Positions 1 to 11,908 of a stretch of DNA of 64,000 bases are shown here, one piece after another. Origin of the DNA: Climacium dendroides (lineage: Eukaryota; Streptophyta; Bryopsida; Hypnales; Climaciaceae). Made by a program: the position numbers and the translations under genes. The notes below the pieces were generated by a model, which saw nothing but the letters and a program-made list of their open reading frames with translations, ran no database searches and was not told where the DNA came from. The stretch lies in assembly GCA_950106755.1 (NCBI GenBank), contig OX467083.1:1525501-1589500 (forward strand). Reading direction: 5' to 3'. Each line of letters opens with the position of its first letter. Position 1 is the first letter of the stretch.

Positions 1-335
1 CATTTGGCATCTAAACATGTCATAGAACCTAGAAACATCTCGTTTCTTTCGATTGTCAGTCAAAAGATGTTTCTATGAGAGACATCATTTATGCACTCAT
101 GGTTAAAAGGTAGTCAAGGCTTGTGATTGGGACCCTGAAATTAAACGATTCATAGCTTATTCATACGTTACTCAAATGATATAGTGTGTTAGAATCCTCT
201 CAAAAACGTGGAAAATATTCACCAGAAAAGTTTCCATTCTAATAATGGAAACCACTCAAAAACAGCTGAAAGCTACGGGAATTCGGAGCCCGTGGCAACA
301 AAGTACTCTAAACTGATGCGATGTGGTTTTGACAG

Positions 336-1266
336 CGGGTCGTGGAAATGGTCCCGTCTTCTACGAAGGAACCCTTATGGTCACGAAGCCCTGTGATACA
401 TTCATGTCTTTAAGAGGTTGGAGCAAAGGAGTGGCATTCGTCAATGGATTCAATCTAGGAAGATTTTGGCCTGTACGTCTCCCTAATGCCTACATATACT
501 GGGTAGCACAATAATCCATGTACCAATCAAATTGAGTTAATCCTCTCAATTTTTGCAGAGCTCAAAATTTTAGTAACTTCAGCGGCTATGAGTCCAAATT
601 AGACCACTGTTCCACAAAACAAGGTTTTCAGTAAAACTAGATTGTTTCAGGAATTTTCATCATAAAGCGAATCTTCTACCGTAATTCGTGGATAGGTTTC
701 CATATAGTCGCAGAGAGCATGCGGAGGCCTCCCTGTGGATCATGGAAAGGCACCTATATTATCATTGTGCTCAAAGGCAGACGTACCTCTCCACGAATCA
801 TGGCTCTCTTTATACAGATGCCTGAGAGCTCCTGGAATTGTCTAATTTTACACTATTATAAATTTAATGGGAGTTGATTTCAGTGGTCTGTAAGTTTCTG
901 CTTCCGTTTGTCTTCCCGACTAATTGTAATTCACATACTCATCTAGATTTCTGAGATTGGTGTGATGAATTTGCAGAGTATGGGCCCTCAGTGTAGTCTC
1001 TATATCCCTGGTGTGCTGCTTCATCCTGGGGATAATAAAGTGGTACGCATTAATTCATCCGTCTCCAATTATTCTTATGTTTGAAAAGGTATTTCATCTC
1101 TAATGTATGTTAGCATCAACTAACTGATCTTTCCTGGTGGTTTGTACTGCACTTTCGCATCTGTTGTCAGATTATTTTGGAACTTGAAAGCTCGAGCCCG
1201 GTGCAAGCAGTTGAGTTTATGGACAGTGGCGATTTTACTTGTGGGTTGTCAACTTTGTATCTCTAG
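336..1266 (+). CDS. Beta-galactosidase (GH35, BGAL17/GLB1-like), C-terminal exons, partial
   Basis: Three exons of the 3' end of a gene that enters from the left: 336-472, 977-1042 and 1171-1266 (TAG). The joined reading frame encodes [19 protein letters not shown], then [18 protein letters not shown], then [15 protein letters not shown] and DSGDFTCG. This is the C-terminal jelly-roll module of GH35 beta-galactosidases of the animal GLB1/plant BGAL17 type; GxNLGRxWP-xGPQ-LYxP is the family signature. The enzyme removes terminal beta-galactosyl residues, and the catalytic domain lies outside the window. The splice sites are clean: acceptors after TTGACAG, TTGCAG and TTGTCAG; donors GTACGT and GTACGC. 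No upstream exon could be placed with confidence in 1-335. Family assignment is strong; the BGAL17 subgroup is an inference. Confidence 0.85.
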
Positions 1267-2262
1267 TCATGGCTCTGTGAATTTTGAATAATCTAATCAG
1301 GTAATATGGTTGAAGTGACAACCAGTTCATGAATCAGTTGATGCTTTCATAAGCTTTTTGAAAATTTGTATATTAGGATTGTCAACAACTGGAATCAACT
1401 ATCAAGATGTTTACAATTGTACTTACATCTTGTCTTACATGACCAGAGATATCAGGTAGAATTTTATCGGAAGGTTGGAATCTTGTTGCAACCCCTCTAT
1501 CTATACCCTTAGATTTGTAAAAAGTACAAATATGGACATTTGTGATGAATTATCATACTTGGTATTATGTCTCATACTGCTCTCAAGCCTCTTGGCTCTC
1601 AAGTATTATCTAATTCATTATATTAATCCACTATTAAAATAAATATTGAATGATTTATTGCACTTTCAAGCTTTACACATCAAAGTCAAAGGTGTTTTAT
1701 TACAAAATATTTGACTTAAAGATTATTGCCAAGAGTGGTATAGTAGTTGAGTGGTTTAGTTGTTTGAGAGTGTTTTCAATTGCTCCTTGCATCTAATGTT
1801 GAAATCTTAAGTTAATTGACAAAATTGTAATTTTGATTCATAATATCAAGGATAAAAGAAATAGTTTTTAAAGTTTTAAAATGTATTAAATTAAAAAAAA
1901 GTGGGTGTCGTGATGGGTTATGAAGAGATTCTAAATTGTTTAATTCCTTAAAAGTAAGATGCTAGAAATTTCCAAAAAATCAATCTTTTAATTAGAAATT
2001 TATACCAATAAGAGAATTTCTATATGTATGTGATAGAGATAGCAAACAAACTTGAAGTCCAATAGATACTATAGAATACAGATAGAGTACATGGTTGAAT
2101 TGAATAGAATTCAAAAAAATCTACAAAGCTTGCAATTTTGAATTTGAAATGCCCTTCAAGATATTGTGCAAAAAGAATATAGGTTCTTTTTATAAAGGTA
2201 TTAAGATAAATTTACAAGAATGTTATAACTATATTTTCCTATAAATTAAAAAATCTACTCAT
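1267..2262. other. Gene-free AT-rich stretch
   Basis: This is 3' flank of the beta-galactosidase gene. It is AT-rich with no recognisable coding sequence, RNA gene or well-preserved repeat. Confidence 0.5.
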
Positions 2263-2676
2263 TCATCTTCTAGGCTCCACCACCAAAATCTCTTTGTCCA
2301 TGATTGTGTTCACTCGATCTACAAATTGTTGTACACACTCAAGAGAAGGGTGGAAAATTTCCTCTTGCCAAGTTTTCCTCTTTGCAAATGGAACATATTC
2401 AAGAACCGGTGGAGGAGCTGAGAGGCAAGCTATAGGTTGAATTTCATCTGTATTGTCATAAAGGTAGTCTATCCACCTACCCTTAGGCTTGTCAGATATG
2501 AGCCTCCAATTGTACTCTTGTAGCACCAACTCTAATTCCTTGTGAGTTTTGATATTCCTTTTTTGTGGTGCATAGAGAAGGTCGTGTGTTTTTAGATATG
2601 ATGATATGTATGACTCTTCATTAATGTCATCCAATTTGAATTCATCAACATCTTGTCCCAAAAAAAAGTACGTCAT
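2263..2676 (-). CDS. Unrecognised 137-codon ORF
   Basis: An intact ATG-to-stop reading frame of 137 codons in AT-rich DNA. The product is acidic at the N-terminus, then carries a Trp- and Pro-containing middle (KPKGRWIDYLYDN, SAPPPVLEYVPF, KRKTWQEEIFHP) and ends with a charged helical stretch. The amino-acid composition looks protein-like rather than random for such AT-rich DNA. I recognise no family. It has no neighbouring exon that I can place, so it could be a small gene, one exon of a larger gene, or a fragment of a transposon ORF. Confidence 0.3.
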   Translation of the reverse strand: MTYFFLGQDVDEFKLDDINEESYISSYLKTHDLLYAPQKRNIKTHKELELVLQEYNWRLISDKPKGRWIDYLYDNTDEIQPIACLSAPPPVLEYVPFAKRKTWQEEIFHPSLECVQQFVDRVNTIMDKEILVVEPRR

Positions 2677-3627
2677 AATTGAGAGAATTGATTAAATTTG
2701 TTGATATATTTTATATTAACTTTGGTGAAAAAAGATCAAAGTCCATACAAAGAACTAATCACATTTGAGAGAAGTTAACTTCTATAAGCAAATTATATTT
2801 GGAGAGAAGACAAACTTAAAAGAACACCGGTGCACCTATATATATTCTAAATTTTTACTTTTTATGGAATATTTTATTTTTATAATTTACTTCATAAAAA
2901 TCCCTAAAAAATAAATGTAAAAAGAAAAATTCACCATGTATTATAAAATCCAAGAGTCTCCAAGTATGAACCACATCCCTTCACCTTACTACAAAAAAAT
3001 TTAAAATGCCTACCTTTATACCCAAAATTATTGATCCATAATTATACCCAAGTGTTTTTTTTCCACTTTAGATTTGTCCCTAGCTTTGTCTAAGCTTTTT
3101 TTAGCACATTTTACTAGAGTTTACAATGCAATTTTCCACTCTATATTTTTTAAATAAACTATTTCTATAATTAGAAAATATTGTCTATTTTGTGTCAACA
3201 TTCGAGATTCTTTTCGAGTTTTTATTCTAAATAGAAATTTTATAGATGTTTCACTGGTTATTTTCTAATGTTTTGAAATTGCAATCAGATTTTTTTTTCC
3301 TAATTCAATAGCTAAAAATGAATTAAATGTCAATTCTCCCAGAACATTGATTTGTGCTACTTTCAAGAGTCCATAAATATTTCTATAGCGGCTATTGTTT
3401 TGTTGGTGCAATTTTGCTAGTATTATAAGATTTGTGCCTATAATTGCAAGTCCCTCCAAATTTGTTCTAACTACTTGTTGACAACTTGTTTCATGCTTCA
3501 CCCATGAAAAAACACTACCTTGTGAGGTGAAAATACCCAAAATCATCAAAATAGGCAATTCAACATAGTAGAGGGCACTGTTTCTAGAGTGAAATATTTT
3601 GTAGTCATAGGCAATCACAAATAAGGC
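2677..3627. other. AT-rich stretch without a supported gene
   Basis: It contains a 125-codon open frame on the minus strand (3265-3642) rich in Ile, Leu and Phe. I cannot tell this from a chance frame in AT-rich DNA. The right edge overlaps the start of a degenerate dispersed repeat. Confidence 0.35.
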
Positions 3628-4360
3628 AATTGAAAATTTCATCTTAGAGCTATTAACAATTTAGATATTCCTTCAATCTTGAACCTACTTCTACTAAACA
3701 ATTTTTTCATGAGTGAAAACAAAGTCTGTGTTTTTTCAATTTTTTTTCCTAGACCCTCAACTCAATTCTTTATTATATGAAATTAGAAATTTAAAATCAA
3801 TAGTGCAAAAATTATAAGTCATGAAGGTTCAAAGCCCAAAAATGTAGTTGAATACGGTGCAAAGATGGGCAATTTTGTTAAAATGGCGAAATTCCTCTAC
3901 TTTGGCAGTTTTTACATTTCAAAGCGGTCCGTCCGAAGTGTATAATTGTCATAGATGTCTAAAATGTATACCATTTTTAGATATTTGAAATCTACACCAG
4001 TGATAGATGTCACTTTTACAATTCAGATTGTGCGATCTGAAATCTATAGAAGTCATAGATTTATCGAATCTATTAAATACCAAGATTCTTGAAAACTATA
4101 CCTATCCTAGATGTCACTTTTACAATTCAGAGTGGGCGGTTTGAAAATGGCACATGGAATGCTGCCATTTTAACGAAATTTCCCATAAAGAACCTTGTTT
4201 TCTTCACTTTAAACGCAGATATCTTGCAATTTGCACAATTAAAGTTTGCAAAATTTCTTCCATACATTTTTATACTAGTTTAGTACAAGATCCTATGGTT
4301 AAATATGCAAGAAAAATATTAAAATTTGTTTTTTGCTCTTTGCTATAGAAATGGCAATTT
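3628..4360 (+). repeat. Truncated copy of the TTAA-type ~0.9-kb dispersed repeat, interrupted by a MITE
   Basis: This segment aligns by eye with 40555-40930. Both contain CTATTAACAATTTA, TCAATCTTGAACCTACTTCT, a stretch on reaching GGTGCAAA, then CTTTAAAC and TATCTTGCAAT, and finally TTTATACTAGT/CTTATACTAGT followed by TAGTACAA. The 322-bp MITE at 3865-4186 sits inside it, so this copy is older than the MITE insertion. Neither terminus of the repeat is preserved here. Confidence 0.7.
3865..4186 (+). mobile_element. 322-bp MITE, copy 1, flanked by AAAG duplication
   Basis: Terminal inverted repeats: left ATGGGCAATTTTGTTAAAAT; right end reads, reverse-complemented, ATGGGAAATTTCGTTAAAAT. The direct repeat AAAG lies at 3861-3864 and 4187-4190. 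It has the same length and internal layout as copy 3 (22434-22755). The interior contains short inverted AT-rich blocks around TAGATGTCACTTTTACAATT and codes for nothing. The insertion point is confirmed by an uninterrupted paralog of the host repeat near 40.79 kb. Confidence 0.85.
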
Positions 4361-4961
4361 TGATTGGCAATCTCCCCTTTGTAGCACTTGGATGACATCC
4401 CAAATGAATAGTATAAGGTGAAAAAAAGCATTTTTCATCCAACTCCAAAAATACATATATAGTGAATTGAAGGTGAATGCAAGAAACATTGGTTTGGTTT
4501 TTTCTGCCACATAGTATGACGAATTAGCTAGTCATTTGCTATAACTTTTGAAGCATGCACCCAATAAACTTAGATTTTTTAAATTTAAAATAGATGTTTC
4601 TATTGTAATATTGTATTTTTTATGTTTTAAAAAAATTAAAAAATAATTTTATATTTAAAATTCTATTTTATTACTTTATCACACTTTCAAGTTTAGGGTT
4701 TTAAAATATGATGAAGTATCCAAAATTAATGATCTAAAGCTTAATTTTTGTGGTCTATTTCCATATTGGGCTTTCATATTACTAGGCAAGCATGTTTTTT
4801 TGTAGTTTATTTCCATATTAGGTAAGCATGTTTCTACTTAAGGGCATCTAAAAATAGATTATATGATGTTCATCACATTTATACAAATAGGGCTTTGGGA
4901 CATACACACTTTTAAATATTGAAGACCGTTTCAAGCTCATTCATTTGGTGAAACTTCATCA

Positions 4962-5282
4962 ATGGGGAATTTCATTAAAATGGCAATATTCCATGTGCCA
5001 TTTTCACAGTGTGCCATTCCCACAATTCAGACTGGGTGATCTGAAATCTATAAGTGTCCTTGATTTGTAAACTCTATACTACTATTAGATGTATTAAATC
5101 TAAGAAAGATGTAGATTTCATACCAATCGGTTTTAAAAATCTACATATTTCCTAGATTTTAGATATTTAATAATGGTATAGATTTCAAAAATCTAGGATG
5201 CTAGTAGAGTTCAGACCGCCCAATCTGAACTGTGAGAATGCCAAAGTCACAGAATAATCGCCATTTTAATGAAATTCCCCAT
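4962..5282 (-). mobile_element. 321-bp MITE, copy 2 (inverted), flanked by ATCA duplication
   Basis: It begins ATGGGGAATTTCATTAAAAT and ends in its complement, with CCATTTTAATGAAATTCCCC up to CAT. The direct repeat ATCA lies at 4958-4961 and 5283-5286. The interior is the reverse complement of copies 1 and 3, for example CATGTGCCATTTTC near the left end. Its right end was later copied into the tandem duplication at 5231-5555. Confidence 0.85.
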
Positions 5283-5555
5283 ATCACCATCAAGTGTTTA
5301 CAAATTGCCAATTTTTAGTTTATTTGTAAAATATTTTCCTATTATTTACAAAATAAAATGTCAAAGTAACTATTTTCTTGTGGTTTGGCGCATGTGAGAA
5401 TGCCAAAGTCATAGAATAATCGCCATTTTAATGAAATTCCCCATATCACCATCAGGTGTTTACAAATTGCCAATTTTTAGTTTATTTGTAAAATATTTTC
5501 CTATTATTTACAAAATAAAATGTCAAAGTAACTATTTTCTTGAGGTTTGGCGCAT
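5231..5555. repeat. 162-bp tandem duplication
   Basis: Units 5231-5392 and 5393-5555 both start TGTGAGAATGCCAAAGTCA and both contain AATTGCCAATTTTTAGTTTA and TTTGGCGCAT. They differ at only a few bases, so the duplication is recent. The unit includes the last ~52 bp of the MITE at 4962-5282 plus its right flank, so the duplication happened after that insertion. Confidence 0.85.
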
Positions 5556-6345
5556 TTCAGATTTTCAGTGGTTACTTTTACCTTTAGAGTGTATACATTG
5601 GCCATATTTTTTTATTATTTTTAAGGATTATATTCTAATTCTATAGTACTTTCAAAGAAAAGCATGGACAATGTCAAAACACTACAAAATTTGCTAGTGT
5701 TTCTTGTAATCACATGTAAATAGAAATTCAAAACAATCCAATCTAAAACAAAAATAGAAGGGAGCAATTTTATGATTTTTAAGTATAACTCTAAAAATCA
5801 AAGAAATTTGTGGAGATCTATTCCAAATACAAAATCTATTACTTTTAATTTGAATTTACTTAGCTTGATTAGCTAAAATTATGCAATTCGGATAAACTTG
5901 AAGATGTAATACTTTCAGACTCAATATCTCATGATTTCTTTCTACTTTTCACTATTAGAGTTAACAAAAATAACAAAAGCTTTGCATTTCAAGTTTATTT
6001 TATTTTATTTCAATCATGATTTTTGCACTACTTTCAGACTCGATTTCTCATTATATGTTTCCACTTTTTACAATTGAATTCCACTTTGTACTTTGATCAA
6101 CTATGTAACTGAAGGAAGGAAGTCAAAAACTGTCTGAATATTATATGGGATCTAGGATCTTTGAATTTTTCACCAAATATATTCTCCATCTTCATGATAA
6201 GTTACCTTTCTTTGCATGAAACCCAAAGACATTGTATTACCATTTCTTAACCTCTAAGCAAGCTTACTATAGGAAGGCAAGATTAGATTTGGAGCTGTTT
6301 TTGCAAAATAAATTAGAGTCTAGTGCCAGTGCAGATGGCTGTAAT

Positions 6346-8104
6346 CTAAAGAAACGCTGCAAGAGCACGGATCGGAGCGTTGTATTTCGTGGTCATCGTG
6401 ACAGATCCAGACAATCCATTGATATCGATGCTCCGATGACTGGGCTGGGCATGCACCTCATAACAACGACGTCGCCTTGCTCCAAGCTGCATAAGATTCA
6501 TGCTGTGGACGCCGTTTCTGGTCCCCTCCCAGCTCTTGATTGAAGATACCCGGGCGCCTCTTGCGCTGCAGATCTGGTTGATCATGTGGAAATGAGGATC
6601 GTAAGCTGCCTCGATATCGATCCTAGTCGTGACATTTCGCTTAGACGATGCCGACACGCCGGTTGTGGTTGCCCAGGTCAACTCTGGGACGGTCTTGTCA
6701 ACAGTCGGTGAATAATTCTGCACAGAAAAAAGAAAAGAATTCATTTAGTGTACATTCAGAAATACTGTCGTTTGGACTGAACCACTTTTCAAAAGATATG
6801 CACAGGCGGATGGCCAGTTTGTTAATTGTTGATCCTGTTTGAATGGAAAGGTCACCTTCAAGTTGTCCAAAAGCGCAGAGGCTGTAGGAGCGTGAACGAC
6901 AATGTTGCGGCTTGCGACGTTGAGGAAGCCTTGGTCCAACGCCTCGTCGAATAATGCCAACATCGCGTCGTAGTAGCCGTCCACGTTCAGCAATCCCACC
7001 TAAAAGAATATACATCCAGACCCCGATTAATTAATTATTTGCATACTCGGTTGAATTATCGGTGTACTTCAGAAAAAAACTAGCTATTCTAAATAATCAT
7101 GCGATAATTAAGCAACGATAATCAGGATTCTAATAGGTAATGGCTTACTGGTTTCTTGTGGATGCCGAGTTGAGCCCATGTTATGATTTCCAGCACCTCC
7201 TCAAATGTGCCGAACCCGCCTGCAGTTAGATCACAAGATTAGTTACATAGCAGAAGATGGTTTCTGAAAATGAAAGGTAATGCGGGGAAGAAGATTAGCG
7301 AGTACGTATGTACCTGGGAGAGCAATGAAAGCGTCGGCCCTGCGTGCCATTTCCGCCTTCCGCTGATGCATATCGTCCACGACCACCAGGTCTCCGACTG
7401 TAGCTCCGCAGATCTCTTTTGGCATGAGAGCTTTAGGGATTACCCTGAACACGAAACGCATAGGTTTCCAACGTAACGTGCGTTACTTGGATTGCAATCG
7501 AATAAAACTGCAGACTTCTGAAACTGCCACCCGTGAAATCCAATAATTCCATAGTCTCAATACAATTTTATAGTGCAACTATGGAATTTGGGACTTTATT
7601 CCTTACTCAAGCTTGAATATGGAAAAGTTAAGCATGAATATGGAATAGAACCCATAATTCCTAAGTTGCCACAAGGAATTGGGTCTATGGACTTTTGGGA
7701 TTTCTATTGTATGCAATGTGAAGTTAAGCTGGGAAATTCCAAGGGGGAAATTGAAGTAAAATTCAAGTGCTGTCAGTACCCAACAACGTGGCCACCAGCA
7801 TCCTGAACCGCCTTCGCAGTCGTCCCCATCAGTCCAATGCTCCCGCCTCCATACACAAGGTCGATGCCGCGCTTCACCTGATTTATCGTAAAATTTCACA
7901 ACTTGTTAGCCCAAAATCCTCAATGCATTACCTTCAAATCCTCGGAGACGAAAAGCAATCAAGAAGCTCGCTTTGAATGATCGATTTCCCTACCATTTCC
8001 GATCCCAGCTCCTGCGCTACTTCGGTGTAGATGGGTTTCTTCCCGCTGCTGCTTCCGCAGAACACACAGATGCGGGCAAATCCGCGTGAGCTTGCTTGAT
8101 CCAT
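6346..8104 (-). CDS. LOG: Cytokinin riboside 5'-monophosphate phosphoribohydrolase (LOG family)
   Basis: Six exons: 8104-7994, 7877-7780, 7444-7314, 7219-7149, 6999-6856 and 6717-6346, 308 codons plus stop, all with GT-AG junctions and consistent phase. LOG enzymes release free active cytokinin and ribose 5-phosphate from cytokinin nucleotides in one cytosolic step. The evidence is [14 protein letters not shown] near residues 12-25, [12 protein letters not shown], then [17 protein letters not shown] (93-109) and PGGFGTFEE (113-121), which contain the catalytic Arg and Glu of the Rossmann-like LOG fold. [10 protein letters not shown] follows at about 138. Family members usually have 200-230 residues; here the last exon adds about 123 residues (186-308) with no motif I recognise. 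The start is the ATG of [15 protein letters not shown]; an upstream in-frame start would only add unrelated sequence. Confidence 0.92.
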
Positions 8105-11100
8105 GACGAAAATCACAAAAGCATCAACCGCAAGCAATCAACGAGAGAGAAAAATATAAGCAAGTGAACTATGCACACACAAGATTGCCTGCTCGGCTTT
8201 TATGCAGCCGGTGCCGCGAGACTACCGAGACTCAAGCAGATGGATGAATGTCGTCCATTGGATGATAAGACAAGCCTGCTCGTCCTCGTCAAAAGTGCTC
8301 CTTTGCATTGGAATAAAATTTAAGGTATGCGCACTTATAATCATGAAACAGTTGAACATAATTACTATTATTCAATATGCTTTACTTATAATGGAACTTA
8401 TTGGCAATTGAAAGAGGATTCAAACACACTTTAGCATGTATTATTTGGACATTCGATGAATAAGTTATGAATTTTCAAAGTATGTCTCGATGTGTACCAA
8501 AAAACAATAATAGGTGAATTACGGATGTATATATATGAGTACAAAGATTATAAATTGCCAGAAAAAATTGAAATTTGCATTTGTTGTGGAATTGAGAACA
8601 ATCCAAAGGATGGTGAGTTTGACTATGGCATTGTCATTAACTTGAGAAGGACATAGCTTAGAGGATGTTTTGTGTCCTTTGGATGGTCAATAGGCTTTGT
8701 GTATATTGAAGAATGGATGATTTTTATCTAATTATTTGTATGCAACTTTATCCATGTTATAGCCACATTATTGAATTAAGTTCAAGACATTTTAGTTGTT
8801 TTTAAAGTTCTGTATAGGGTAGTTTATCAAAAAATGGAACACTATCTAATTACTGTATTTCAATACTTTGAGCATTTTTCCTTGACACTTGATTTTGACA
8901 TTCAAATCAATTTTTTTTTGCTTTTGAGCAAAACTAACAAAATGAAACTTTTGAAGTCTAGTATCTACTACAATTGAAAATTTGAAAAAACTTCTTTAAA
9001 TAAGCATTATTTTTAGTGAAGTTTGAAGTTGAAAATCTATAACTACGTTTCTAAATACGAAGTGAAGCAAAAAAATTCTTCAAACTTCAATATTCTATAC
9101 CATAGTATACTTCTATTCTGAAAATATTAGATTTTTGAACACAATTTGTATTTGATATGAATTTTCTTCATTTTTCCTTCAAATATTCATGGTAATTTGA
9201 AGTTTTCATTAAAATAAAATAAAAATTGTATGAAAAATATTAGACATATAAATTCATCTTTGAAAAATAAAATCAACAAATTTTAGTCACAAGAAGAAAG
9301 GAAGTATGTATTCAAACTTTTTTAATAAAAACAGTTTGGATTTAAATCTTACAAATTAATGACTTAATACATGGAAGCATTATTATTCTTTTTTTTTTCT
9401 TTGCAAAGGAAAAATGGTTAGATGTCAACTATGGCCTCACTTGTTTTATGACACCATGGCTTGCTTACATAAATAAGCCTAGCATGGCATGCGAGAGAGA
9501 CACAAAAGGACATTCAAAGTGTGATAGTGATAGGAAGCAAATGAACAATTGTTGTAGTGAAAAAGTGATTACTAAATGACTTTTAGAGAAACCATAAAAT
9601 CAAAGAATGCAACTATTTATCTACAAAAATTATAATTTTTATTTATTGCTTTAGTCATATGCCTCATCATTTTAGAGTTAAATTTGCATGTGCAGTACAA
9701 AAAGTAAAGAGTATTTATTATTACCTTGTAGTTGGAAGTGCCTTGCTATATTGCAACTTGACAACAAAAATATTACTATTAGTAAGATCAAGAACCTCTT
9801 GTAGAACTTGGTATGCATTTTATTTACCTCAAAATATCAAACTAGTGATAATTATTGTAGATCAAAGAGTAAATAGAAATAAGTATTGATGTAAAATTCT
9901 AACTTATCATTTGGGAGGATAAAAATTCTTAGAATTCAAACAACCATGTATAAAGAGTAGTGATTTGCTTCTAAAGAAGGTTTAATAAAGTTCAATTCAT
10001 TTTGGTCATTAATCAAGAGGTTAATAGTGCATCTCAATCAAAGGAAATGAATGAAACTTAAGTAAAAAAATAAAAAATTTGTTATGTTGAAGTAGTAAAA
10101 TTCTACGAAAAGTGTTAAAAAAAATTTGAGAATTTTTTGGAAACAATCTTTCATTGTCATTATCATGGCATTCCACCACTTTCTCTAATGTTTCAAGTGA
10201 CTATCACACTATTAGTGGTGAAAACTTTTCAAAAGAACCATTCACTTGTCTATCATTGTGAAGCAATGAAATATTTTTTAAAATCTTTTCAATGAAGATT
10301 TGTTGTCTAAAATGATACCAAGCTCTACATAATAATCTTTCTATCTTTTGAAAATATATGGAAAATGATTATTTTCTTGTAGCTTTTCAAATTAGAGATA
10401 AACCTCTTCATTTGAGAAGATTTGAAGTCACAATATAACCTTTTGTTGGCAATATGGTACTAACCAATACTCATACAATGTCGATTGCTTGTAGAGTACT
10501 CAATACAAGGAAAATACTCTCAATAAGTGATGATGACAACTTTTCTAGCATCCCAAGGAATGATGGCAAACATAGTTGACATAGAATTGAACCATTGTGG
10601 CATTAAAAATCAATGATGGCCTTCATATTGGTGTCATAATCAATGCATGGTGGCACTACATGTTTAAGTGATTACATGTTTGCAACACTAGTCACATTGC
10701 TAAAAACATTTAAAAATTGTTAATCCAACATAAATGGATGTACTTCATTCAATTCCAAGAACTCCCAAAGAAAGCTTTTCAAAACATACATAATTCACTT
10801 AGTAGACAACAAGACTTGGTTGAGTTTTATAGGTTCAAATACCTTGGGCAATGGATCTACCTTAATGTGTGATGAAGTGTTTTGATGAAGGTTATATAAA
10901 TAATCTCTTCAAGGTGACTTTCATCAACCCAAAAGATGACCAATTAATTAAGACTTGACTAGCCATTGTATCCAATCTCAACGATTTTCCAACCAACATC
11001 CAACGAACATCCAACGAACATCCAACGAGCCATTGCATACACTGCATGCAAGAGCGGATCAATCATCAAGCGAAGCAATACAAGTTCCCAAGTCACGTCG

Positions 11101-11908
11101 ATTGAAGACTAAGTAGATGAAGTCCAATAAAGTTTTAAGAACTAATCGACCAAATGTGATCAGCAGCGATCATTCCAAGACCAATTCTACTAATAAATAC
11201 ATTTGCTCAGAGAGGTGAGAAGGTGCGTCTTCATCATTCTGGTGTCACTAACTTTGTAACGTCCTGACAATTGCTGAGAATCTTAATACTACAACAGGCT
11301 TCTTAAAGAAATAGTTGATGAAGGCTGGAGATCCCAACAGGACAAAACATGATGGCATTCTCACATTCGTACACTCTCATAACATTCTAGAACTCATTCC
11401 GACATACCCCCTCAAAAGTTGGGTCCTGTTCTTTTTTCCCTATCCCTGAACAGCAAACAAAAAGTTAAATTCGATTGCAATAAACATGGCTGTTTTGTAT
11501 TGTTTTGTATGAACCTCCCCATATGGTAGCAATCCGAGTACTTCTTTTTTTATTCCAGTAGGCACGGCAATGATCATGATAGCCGCAGTGAAGTAAGCAC
11601 ATGTATCAACAAGTGAACATCATTCTAAGCTACGGTAAACATGTGCTGCTTCTCAAACACATCACCCCTGGAGAGGAATCTGGATTGCTTCCCCATTTAA
11701 AGTTTGACAGCAGCCTTAGTTAAAGAATGGTCTGCTCTATCTGTAAAGAGAAAGAATGATAGGCTCAATCATTAGTGTAGAGTCTAAAGAATGTAGCGCT
11801 TTCAATCGGTGAAGAGAACAAGGAAATCTCCATAGTCCAATTTGCAAAATTAAACTAGAAAAGAATGGATTGTTCAAGAAAGAAATGAACTTCCACCTCA
11901 AATGAAGC
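8105..11908. other. Intergenic region between LOG and AGP genes
   Basis: AT-rich DNA with no convincing coding sequence. The right part (10.9-11.4 kb) is less AT-rich and carries an 11-bp tandem repeat. Upstream DNA of the LOG gene is at the left end and downstream DNA of the AGP gene at the right end. Confidence 0.5.
10995..11027. repeat. 11-bp tandem repeat, three units
   Basis: The unit AACATCCAACG is repeated exactly three times in direct orientation. The short length suggests replication slippage. Confidence 0.8.
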
